Assembly: GCA_035291645.1 (NCBI GenBank) | Contig: DATDRQ010000175.1 | Span: forward strand, 1 to 12,868 | DNA: 12,868 bases | Direction: 5' to 3' | Origin: DATDRQ01 sp035291645 | Lineage (GTDB): Bacteria > Chloroflexota > Anaerolineae > Anaerolineales > UBA4823 | Part shown: piece by piece, positions 7,501 through 12,868 of the stretch | Numbering within the stretch: the stretch's first letter is position 1 | Layout: each line of letters begins with the position of its first letter | The notes under the pieces: model-generated | What the model was told of the DNA's origin: nothing | The model's database searches: none | What the model saw: only the letters and a program-made list of their open reading frames with translations | Position numbers and translations under genes: made by a program

Positions 7501-10456
7501 TGACCTTGCGGAACTCCCCCCGCAGCGATCGCTCGCCGGTCGGTTCCTGCCCCCAATCCACGACCAGCACTTCGAAGCCGAACTCTTCCCCGGCCCGGCC
7601 GACCCAGGCATCCGGTCGAACGCCGATATAGAACTGGGCCGGGTTCACCTGGGTGCTGGAACGGGCGCTAACCGGCAGGCCGCTCTCGTCTATGGCGGTG
7701 ATTTCCAGGGTATAGGTGTAGCGCACATCGGCCGGATCGGTGGGCAGCTCCAGCTGAAATTTACCTTGCGGGTCGGTTTCCCCCTCTCCTTGAGCGACCT
7801 GCTCGCCGAAGACCGGGATGTTCAGCCCGGGGAAGGGGGAGAACCAATCCAGGTCCAGCTTGCCGACCTGGTAACCAGGCAGGTGGAAATCGCTGCGCGT
7901 CCGGAACAGCGCCCAGGTCAGGGGAACGTTCCCCGCCGGCGCATCGAAGAAGTAGCGGGCATCCACACCCGCCTGCAGAGGCTCCCCGGCCAGGGATTGC
8001 TCGGAGGCAAACGTGACGCCGAGATCGATCTCCGGCTTGCGGTACTCGGCCACCTGGAAGGACACGGAGCTGTAATTGGCTGCCTCGCTGGTCAGGTTGA
8101 AAGCCCCGGGAGCGATGTCGTCTGGCAAATCGTAGGAGCCATGGGCAGTGCCGAAGGCCGAGAGAGGCAGATGGAAGGTAGTGACCGGCTCGCCGATCTC
8201 GTTGAACAGGCCGAGTTCGAAACTGGACTGTTCCGGAAGGGTATAGCGGCCGTTGTAAGCCTGCCGGACGATCGCCCGGAAGTAGACCGTCTGCCCCGGG
8301 CGGTAGACCGGACGGTCGGTGTACAGGTAGGCCTGCAGATGCGGCGGGTTGTAATCGGCCTGATAGCCGAAGTTGTAGATATCCAGCCCCTGGCTCCAGT
8401 AAGAGAGCCCCGCTCCAAAATCCTCCTGGCCCGGCTGACCCAGGATGGCATAGACCAGGCCGTAAGAATCCTTGCGCGGCTCGAAGCCAGACCGGTACAG
8501 TCCTTGTGCACCGGTCCGTCCGCTGACGATCTCCTCCCCGGACTCCGCATAGAGCGTAACCGGCGCATCCGCGATCGCGCGGCCGTCCCGCAGATCGACA
8601 GCCCAAACCAGTGCGTCGATCGCGCTCTTCTTGAGGGTGAGGTTGACGTTGCTGACCACCAGCAGGTAGGGACCGGCATACATATTTGGCCCGAGCTGGT
8701 TGAAACGCAGGAAGTAAAGACCCGGCTCCAATGGCTGGCCATCCAGCGAGAGCGGCAGAGTCACCGTAGTTGCCTGGTTCCTGGGCACATCCAGGGCCAG
8801 TTGCGTGGTCTCCCCGTCTTCTAGCGAATAAGCCAGGCGCAGGTCGTAACCCCCCTGGGCGAGCATGGCCTGGAAATCCTCCAGCGGCAGCCGGCCCAGG
8901 GTCATCGAGAGCTGCTCTACGTTGACCGCCTGCAGGTTCAAACTGGATTCCTCGGGGGTCAGGAAGATAACATCATTGCCGGTCGTGACGTACAGGCCGG
9001 GATCGAGCGGGGTGGTGCGGAAGGGGACCACGTACTCCTCACCCAACCTGCCGTTCCATTCGTCGGGCAGATTGGGAGAGAGGATCAGGGTGTAATCGGT
9101 TTCCGGGCTGAAACTGCCATACAGCGTGAGAGCACGCTCGACCTCGTCGACGTACGCCTGTAGATTCGGCACCTGGGGCACAAAGGTGATGAACTGCAGC
9201 ACGTCCTTGGGTTGAACAGGCGCGTTGAACCGGACGATCACGCTGCCGTACACGTTCAGCGGGTCGCCCTCGGCGGGCTGGCTGGAGATCACCTCCAGGT
9301 CTGGAACCGTCTGGAAATTTAATCGCTCACCGGTCTCGAGCGGCGTCCCTCCACCCGAGAGGGTTTGCTCCCCCAGGGTCAGGGTGTAGAGGCGGTCGCG
9401 TTTGAGCAGACCGGCCGGTTGGAAGGTCAGCACGGTCAGATCCTCATTCCAGAGGAATTCACCGGATACCGGGATACCGTCTGACTCGGCCAGTTCGAAA
9501 TTAGCCTCTACACTCTCAGGATCCATCGGCTGGTTAAAGGTCAGGACGACCGGTTCGTCCAGGCGGACGTTCGAGGCGCGGTCTTGCGGCTGAAAGTCCA
9601 GCAGGGCCGGCTCCTGGGTGGTAAAGGTCCAGGATTCCGCAGCCTGGAGAGGGCTCCCATCCACCCCCTGCAGGTCTTCATCCACCTGGACCCGGTATTC
9701 GACCCCTCCGGCCAGGGCCGGCTCGGGATAGAAGATATAGGTGCTGGTGTTGAGCCACTCCCCGCGCCCCTGGGCGACCGGTTCCAGGTCGAACGCCGGA
9801 GGAAGGGAGACAGGGTCCGCTCCTAAGGGGACGACCGGGCGGTTAAAAGCCGCCACGATCGCCGAGGAGGGATCGACGGACTGCGTTTCAGGCTCAGGCA
9901 GGCGCTGGGATAATTGCAGATATCCGACCGTCTGGTAGGTCAGGCTGATCGGCTCGGCCAGCAAAAGACCGTTGCTGGCCCTCACCAGCGTGTCCAGGGT
10001 CAGGTTGACCTCCGTATCCGGCGCGAAGGATTCCTGGGGGGTGAACACCAGGGTCGAGTCGTCCACCCAGGTGAACGTGCCGGGGATACCGCGGAAGGAA
10101 GCCTCCACCGATTTGCGGTCCATGGGCTGGTTGAAATACAGGGTGATGGCACCGTCCAAGGAGACCTCGGATTGCGGCGCGGGATCGCTCTCCACCAGGG
10201 CCGGAGGCAAGGGCCGGGGCGTCGAGGTGGGCTCGATCGGGGTCGGAAACACACTGGCGGGGGAAGCCTGAGGTGTGGGCGAGGGCGTGCCCCCGACCTG
10301 GCGACCGATTCCAGGCAACGAGCAGGCCAGGGAGATGAGCAAGAACAATCCCAGGACCATGCCCAGGGGAAAACGAAGCGCCGGGGGAAGACGGTGGGGC
10401 TGAGCGATTTTTTTTAAGGACAACGGGATTACCTGCCGCGGCGAACGAAATGACAT
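4505..10456 (-). CDS. Bacterial alpha-2-macroglobulin, lipoprotein with intact thioester and tandem Big_5-type domains
   Basis: The 1983-residue product begins after a Shine-Dalgarno AGGAGAGGA (10461-10469). Residues 1-45 are a lipoprotein signal with lipobox LISLAC (Cys45). A Thr/Pro/Ser-rich linker runs to about 86. Four Ig-like Big_5-type domains follow (about 87-490); FNQPMD recurs at 108-113 and 308-313. Macroglobulin beta domains lead to a candidate bait segment with a Gly-rich stretch (PGGMGGGGG, 1255-1263). The A2M domain follows (FWTAELATDADGRAEV, VRPVTPRFLVQGD). The thioester motif CNEQ is at 1495-1498. The helical thioester domain shows GGWGW and SGGWASTYETAWTLLALAE. A macroglobulin-like C-terminal domain closes the protein. 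Family proteins such as E. coli ECAM trap attacking proteases through cleavage of the bait and the reactive thioester. ECAM has 1653 residues, so this is longer, mostly at the N-terminus. No pbpC gene, the usual partner, is visible beside it. Confidence 0.95.
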   Translation of the reverse strand: MSFRSPRQVIPLSLKKIAQPHRLPPALRFPLGMVLGLFLLISLACSLPGIGRQVGGTPSPTPQASPASVFPTPIEPTSTPRPLPPALVESDPAPQSEVSLDGAITLYFNQPMDRKSVEASFRGIPGTFTWVDDSTLVFTPQESFAPDTEVNLTLDTLVRASNGLLLAEPISLTYQTVGYLQLSQRLPEPETQSVDPSSAIVAAFNRPVVPLGADPVSLPPAFDLEPVAQGRGEWLNTSTYIFYPEPALAGGVEYRVQVDEDLQGVDGSPLQAAESWTFTTQEPALLDFQPQDRASNVRLDEPVVLTFNQPMDPESVEANFELAESDGIPVSGEFLWNEDLTVLTFQPAGLLKRDRLYTLTLGEQTLSGGGTPLETGERLNFQTVPDLEVISSQPAEGDPLNVYGSVIVRFNAPVQPKDVLQFITFVPQVPNLQAYVDEVERALTLYGSFSPETDYTLILSPNLPDEWNGRLGEEYVVPFRTTPLDPGLYVTTGNDVIFLTPEESSLNLQAVNVEQLSMTLGRLPLEDFQAMLAQGGYDLRLAYSLEDGETTQLALDVPRNQATTVTLPLSLDGQPLEPGLYFLRFNQLGPNMYAGPYLLVVSNVNLTLKKSAIDALVWAVDLRDGRAIADAPVTLYAESGEEIVSGRTGAQGLYRSGFEPRKDSYGLVYAILGQPGQEDFGAGLSYWSQGLDIYNFGYQADYNPPHLQAYLYTDRPVYRPGQTVYFRAIVRQAYNGRYTLPEQSSFELGLFNEIGEPVTTFHLPLSAFGTAHGSYDLPDDIAPGAFNLTSEAANYSSVSFQVAEYRKPEIDLGVTFASEQSLAGEPLQAGVDARYFFDAPAGNVPLTWALFRTRSDFHLPGYQVGKLDLDWFSPFPGLNIPVFGEQVAQGEGETDPQGKFQLELPTDPADVRYTYTLEITAIDESGLPVSARSSTQVNPAQFYIGVRPDAWVGRAGEEFGFEVLVVDWGQEPTGERSLRGEFRKVTWERVDPETSTPFDFPRFEPSYTPVGSTDFVTGPDGKARLAFTAQEPGTYQLDVSGLQPGEQDALTQALLWISGPGEAIWPDLPNQALRLSADKESYQPGETAQVFIPNPLGQGTQALVSLERGVVMRDQVIDLQGNGTTLSVPLGEEDAPNVFVAVTLFKPQDGELADFRQGYLILPVAPTELALNVTVTGEPSRTIPGGDVDLSLQVTDAAGAPVEGEFSLSVVDKAVLALADPNSQDILPAFYDTQPLGVQTSLSLAASTRRQLFNPGGMGGGGGDLALPIQVRELFQDTAFWTAELATDADGRAEVTVPLPDNLTTWEVDVRGVTSDTRVGQDKAELVTTKDLLVRPVTPRFLVQGDHALLAAVVQNNTQVELQVDVALQAAGFTLDDPDQAIQQVSLPAGGRARLHWWGTAGDVESVDLVFSADAGAYQDAARPELGPLPVRHYTAPQTFGTSGLLEEDGELLELVSLPRSFDPQGGALDIELAPSLGAAMLKALDVLEYQPYDCNEQAVSRFLPNLETYQIMRDFGIQDPALESRLERTLEDSLGQLLARQNEDGGWGWCASSPSDGYITAYVLFGLTRASQAGSSVDEEVIQAAVDYLHAALPAVEMLDETWELDRLAFEQFALAQAGAGDLGGVSALYEVRERINPWAQALLALTLEGLSPDDERIQTLVSELETDALRSATGAHWENQQPGWQNMSTTLQSTAVVLYALAQHDPASPLVADALRYLMAHREASGGWASTYETAWTLLALAETMKGTGELSGDFAFAAGLNYAPLLDGQAGATAQLNPVTASVPVADLYPNDPNALVIGRGAGPGRLYYNAHLTVNRPVEEVAPLDQGIGVSRAYYRSEQDCSVECEPIQGAQAGQLVTVRLTLTLPETAYYLMVEDYIPAGSEVLDTSLKTSQQGAEPAYDPSRPYEQGWGWWEFGAPQVYDDHIAWTAESLPPGTYELVYQLVNGQPGEYQVLPARAWQFYFPEVQGNSAGQLFEIGE

Positions 10457-10512
10457 TCGATCCTCTCCTGGGAGGAAAGACGAAACCGGCGGTGAAAGAG
10501 TTCCTGGCCGCG

Positions 10513-10518
10513 ATTATA
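10513..10518 (-). promoter_or_regulatory. Putative -10 box for the alpha-2-macroglobulin gene
   Basis: A perfect TATAAT reads on the minus strand from 10518 to 10513, about 57 bases upstream of the ATG at 10456. It lies downstream of the protease terminator, so the alpha-2-macroglobulin gene can have its own promoter. No clear -35 is seen at normal spacing. Confidence 0.4.
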
Positions 10519-10547
10519 CACGATCGGTGAAACAGCAACGCGAAGCC

Positions 10548-10584
10548 GGAAAAGAACTACGCCCGCCGGTTCTGGCGGGCGTAG
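10548..10584 (-). terminator. Intrinsic terminator of the S8 protease gene
   Basis: Read on the minus strand, an 11-bp stem CTACGCCCGCC/GGCGGGCGTAG (10574-10584 with 10557-10567) with a 6-base loop is followed by TTCTTTTCC. It begins 64 bases past the protease stop. It separates the protease from the alpha-2-macroglobulin gene, although read-through is possible. Confidence 0.75.
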
Positions 10585-10648
10585 GTTTGCGAAGACCTGG
10601 AAAGGATCTATTGGGTAGCGTTTTTCAGCTTAACCCTGCACGATAGAA

Positions 10649-12100
10649 TTACGGCAGGTGGGTGACGGCACTCAGCGCATTGACCTGACCATGTCCGTAG
10701 AACCCGTTGTATCCATCCCCTCCCACGCAAGTGGCCAGGAAGATGAAAGGCGGTCCGGGGTTGAAGGGATTGGGCGGGCAGGGCAGCGGGTCGGCCGTGG
10801 AAGTCAATGCCGCTTGAACGGCACCCGGTGACATCTTTCCGCGCTGGCTGATGATCAATGCAGCTACGCCAGCGGCGTGCGGAGAGGCCATCGAGGTGCC
10901 TTGGGCCAATGCATACCGGTTGCCCGGGAAGGTTGACAGCACAAAGCCTCTTGATCCGTCGCCGGGGTCCTGGAAACGGCGATCTCCGCCCGGCGCCACC
11001 ACCTGCGTGACGCCGACACCGTAGGTAGAGTAGTAGGACTTCTGCAGCCTGGCGCCATCTGCAGTGACGCCGACCACCCCGGAGATCTCGACCGGGATGA
11101 CGACACACGCGTTCGTGACCTCCCGGGGCGGAGGATTAGGATCCGTGTCGGGGCTGATAGTATCGATGTTTCGCTTGGACAGATCGATATTCTCGTTGCC
11201 CTCGGCGGCTACCACGACCACGCCTTGCTGCATGGCGTAGCGGATGGCGCGCTGCTCAGCCTTCCAAATGGCGCGCTGTTCGGCGTCATTGCGGCAGTTG
11301 AACAACCACGGGTCGGCGAAGTAGCTGTTGTTGGTGACGTCGAGGTGGTGTTCAGCCGCCCACATGAAGGAGCACACGACGGCTTCGGGGAAGAAGAAAC
11401 CGTCTGCGTTTCCAGCTTTAATACCGGCGATCTTGACGTTCGGCGCCACGCCGACGATGCCGATCCCGTTCGCCGCGGCGGCGATGGTGCCGGCAGTGTG
11501 GGTGCCGTGCCCGTTGTCATCATTCCAGGCTGCCGGGTCCTGGTTCGGGACGCCGCCCACGCAAGACACGCTGTTGGCAAAGTCGACATTGGCAGCCAGA
11601 TCCGGGTGGGTGTAGTCGAGCCCGGTGTCGATGTCTCCGACCACGACCGACGGGCTGCCGCCGGTGATCGCATAGGCTTCGGGGACGTGAATCTGGCGCA
11701 TATCCCATTGTGAGCCGGATAGGGGATCGCCCCAGCTCCCAGCGGTGGTGTACTGAGCCAGTTCAGCGGCATCCACGACTTCAAAATCCTCGTTTAATTG
11801 AACGCCAAAGCCTGCCGTCGAGGCCGCGCCTTCGACGCGCGCGTCTTTGAGCAGGTTATTGCGAAATTCAGCGTTACCGGAGCGGGCGATGGCGACCCCG
11901 ATCTGGTTGTAGGAGTAAACCAGCGAGCCGCCTGCATTGGCGAATACGCTGGCTGCATCCGCAGGGACTTTTTCCTGTTTATACAGCACCAGATAGGTCT
12001 GCTCCCCCTCGGCTTTAACCGGGTGCGCGCGCGGGGCAGAGAGGAACAATCCCCCCAGGACGGCGAAAAGCGCCAGAAAATTCAACAGCTTCTTGAACAT
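10649..12100 (-). CDS. Secreted S8 (subtilisin-like) serine protease with I9-type propeptide
   Basis: The start at 12100 is chosen because AAGGAG lies 8 bases upstream and the next residues (MFKKLLNFLALFAVLGGLFL) form a Sec signal peptide. An in-frame ATG at 12151 would add 17 residues ahead of this signal and is unlikely. The 483-residue product has an I9-like propeptide at about 33-97 (TYLVLYKQEKVPADAA, YNQIGVAIARS). The catalytic triad is Asp158 in VVVGDIDTGLDYTHPDL, His198 in NGHGTHTAGT, and Ser403 in GTSMASPHAAG. The oxyanion Asn is probably Asn257 (VTNNSY). The predicted mature part has six cysteines (180, 243, 269, 332, 441, 458), an even number that suits extracellular disulfides. It is likely autoprocessed after export and degrades proteins outside the cell. 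It lies directly upstream of a protease-trapping alpha-2-macroglobulin on the same strand. Substrate preference cannot be told. Confidence 0.96.
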   Translation of the reverse strand: MFKKLLNFLALFAVLGGLFLSAPRAHPVKAEGEQTYLVLYKQEKVPADAASVFANAGGSLVYSYNQIGVAIARSGNAEFRNNLLKDARVEGAASTAGFGVQLNEDFEVVDAAELAQYTTAGSWGDPLSGSQWDMRQIHVPEAYAITGGSPSVVVGDIDTGLDYTHPDLAANVDFANSVSCVGGVPNQDPAAWNDDNGHGTHTAGTIAAAANGIGIVGVAPNVKIAGIKAGNADGFFFPEAVVCSFMWAAEHHLDVTNNSYFADPWLFNCRNDAEQRAIWKAEQRAIRYAMQQGVVVVAAEGNENIDLSKRNIDTISPDTDPNPPPREVTNACVVIPVEISGVVGVTADGARLQKSYYSTYGVGVTQVVAPGGDRRFQDPGDGSRGFVLSTFPGNRYALAQGTSMASPHAAGVAALIISQRGKMSPGAVQAALTSTADPLPCPPNPFNPGPPFIFLATCVGGDGYNGFYGHGQVNALSAVTHLP

Positions 12101-12137
12101 CGTGTTTTCTCCTTGGTTGGTAGTTGGAACTTCGTAC

Positions 12138-12150
12138 TGACCACAGGTCA
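12138..12150. promoter_or_regulatory. Small dyad TGACC-ACA-GGTCA in the protease leader
   Basis: A perfect 5-bp inverted repeat around a 3-base centre lies 38 bases upstream of the protease start. It could be an operator half-site pair. With arms of only 5 bp, chance occurrence in a region of this size is quite possible. Confidence 0.25.
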
Positions 12151-12156
12151 TGAAAT

Positions 12157-12184
12157 GGGAAGCGCGCAGACAGACTGGCTTCCC
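12157..12184. repeat. 7-bp stem hairpin upstream of the protease gene
   Basis: GGGAAGC (12157-12163) pairs with GCTTCCC (12178-12184) across a 14-base loop. It falls 57-84 bases upstream of the protease ATG and may be in its 5' leader. No T-run follows on the minus strand, so it does not look like an intrinsic terminator. Confidence 0.35.
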
Positions 12185-12377
12185 TTAAAACCTTGAAATT
12201 AATAGCGAATGCACCTCCGCAGTTATTGGATTGCCGCCGTTATTTAATTTGAGTTACCCGGCAACGCGAATTCTTCCACCCCTCGGCAGGTATTCGGTTA
12301 TCTTTAAACTGAGACGAGTTGTTGAAGATATATATTATTATAGGCGAAGAATTAAGAATATTAAATTAATGAAAAAA

Positions 12378-12403
12378 GGTACAAGCCCATTTTTTGGTAC
12401 AAT
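12378..12403 (+). promoter_or_regulatory. Extended -10 TGGTACAAT with an 18-base-spaced GGTACAA direct repeat
   Basis: The sequence TGGTACAAT (12395-12403) fits an extended -10, about 52 bases upstream of the VanW-like ATG. The heptamer GGTACAA occurs at 12378-12384 and again at 12396-12402, overlapping the -10, with A6 before the first copy and T6 before the second. The upstream copy could be part of an operator or a second weak -10. No TTGACA-like -35 is seen. Confidence 0.4.
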
Positions 12404-12454
12404 AAATCTCTCATTCTATGGAACCCGGCTGGAAGCCTTAGCGTTAACTACTTT

Positions 12455-12868
12455 ATGAGAAATCCGTCCCCCACCTACTCCCCGACTTACCGTTTACTGG
12501 CCCTCATTCCACAGCTTTCCCTGGCTGTGGTGGGCGGTCTGGCCGTTTTCTTCATCCTGCTGTTCACCACGCTGCTGGCTTTCAACGCCTATTTCGCTGG
12601 GCGCATCTACCCGGGCGTGCACATCGCCGGCCTCGACCTGTCCGGCAAGCGCACCGAGCAGGCCGCCGCGCTGCTCCAGGAGCGCCTGGTCTACCCCGAC
12701 CAGGGCCGCATTTTGCTGCGCGACGGGGAGAAGTACTGGCTGGCCTCGCCCGCCCAGCTGGGCTTCTACCTGGACCCTCAGGCCAGCGCCCGGGCAGCCT
12801 ACAGCCTGGGTCGCAGCGGCGGGCCAGCCGCCCGGCTGCTCGACCAGTTCGAGTCCTGGTATTTTGGC
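12455..12868 (+). CDS. VanW-family / PG_binding_4-type membrane protein, C-terminus cut by window edge
   Basis: The first 138 residues are visible and the frame runs off the right edge. A short N-terminal segment (MRNPSPTYSPTYR) is followed by a hydrophobic stretch at about 21-43, which should be a signal anchor with the rest outside the cell. Next comes YPGVHIAGLDLSGKRTEQAA (52-71), the typical opening of VanW-type proteins that carry a PG_binding_4-like domain, then LVYPDQGRILLRDGEKYWLASPAQLGFYLD. By family knowledge such proteins act at the cell wall, sometimes joined to a VanW or L,D-transpeptidase domain; which one applies here lies outside the window. There is no clear Shine-Dalgarno before the ATG. 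Confidence 0.82.
   Translation, partial: MRNPSPTYSPTYRLLALIPQLSLAVVGGLAVFFILLFTTLLAFNAYFAGRIYPGVHIAGLDLSGKRTEQAAALLQERLVYPDQGRILLRDGEKYWLASPAQLGFYLDPQASARAAYSLGRSGGPAARLLDQFESWYFG

Larger units (their letters stand above)
12101..12454. other. Divergent intergenic region between protease and VanW-like gene
   Basis: This 354-base stretch has no credible gene. The part near the protease is of mixed composition and holds its ribosome binding site and two small inverted repeats (12138-12150 and 12157-12184). The part from about 12230 to 12420 is markedly AT-rich with runs such as TATATATTATTATA and AAATTAATGAAAAAA, unlike the GC-rich surroundings. Promoters for both divergent genes should lie here. 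A short reading frame at 12231-12458 has no recognisable features and is probably chance. Confidence 0.6.

Noticed and set aside
7163..8824. A 553-codon open frame on the plus strand, antisense to the alpha-2-macroglobulin
   Set aside because: It lies wholly within the well-supported macroglobulin gene, its translation shows no family motif, and GC-rich codon use commonly leaves the opposite strand open.
12101..12151. Longer protease start at ATG 12151
   Set aside because: The extra 17 residues would precede a good signal peptide, and AAGGAG stands properly before the ATG at 12100.
12231..12458. 75-codon open frame upstream of the VanW-like gene
   Set aside because: It lies in the AT-rich promoter region, has no recognisable feature or ribosome site, and overlaps the VanW-like start.

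Overview
The window reads as chromosomal DNA from a GC-rich bacterium, most likely a Chloroflexota/Anaerolineae-type organism. That assignment is inference. It rests on two large lipoproteins with Thr/Pro/Ser/Ala-rich linkers after the lipobox, a bacterial alpha-2-macroglobulin with tandem Ig-like domains, a secreted subtilase, and a VanW-family membrane protein. No rRNA, tRNA, CRISPR array, transposase or phage gene was seen.

Layout. (1) Bases 1-1683, minus strand: a DUF1232-like small membrane protein followed, with a 4-base ATGA overlap, by a lipoprotein PQQ-dependent sugar dehydrogenase that runs off the left edge. (2) Bases 1684-1869: divergent intergenic region with a TATAAT box for the minus-strand pair, a perfect 19-bp hairpin, and a possible extended -10 for the plus-strand genes. 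(3) Bases 1870-4411, plus strand: a tight three-gene operon encoding an isochorismatase-superfamily cysteine hydrolase, a thioredoxin-reductase-like flavoprotein without the CxxC pair, and a short RlmN/Cfr-like radical SAM protein. (4) Bases 4412-4504: a nest of overlapping palindromes between convergent genes. (5) Bases 4505-10456, minus strand: a 1983-residue lipoprotein alpha-2-macroglobulin with an intact CNEQ thioester. (6) Bases 10649-12100, minus strand: a secreted S8 serine protease directly upstream of the alpha-2-macroglobulin, separated from it by a terminator. (7) Bases 12101-12454: an AT-rich divergent promoter region. (8) Bases 12455-12868, plus strand: the start of a VanW/PG_binding_4-type protein, cut by the right edge.

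How the genes may work together. The sugar dehydrogenase, alpha-2-macroglobulin, protease and VanW protein all look cell-surface or extracellular: sugar oxidation, protease trapping, proteolysis and envelope work. The protease and the protease trap are adjacent and co-oriented. The most novel part is the three-gene operon. Its radical SAM enzyme keeps the RlmN cluster motif and the C-terminal methyl-carrier cysteine but has Leu where RlmN/Cfr have the second essential cysteine. Its flavoprotein partner has lost the disulfide centre. The first gene has a full Asp-Lys-Cys hydrolase triad. Together they may form an undescribed pathway.
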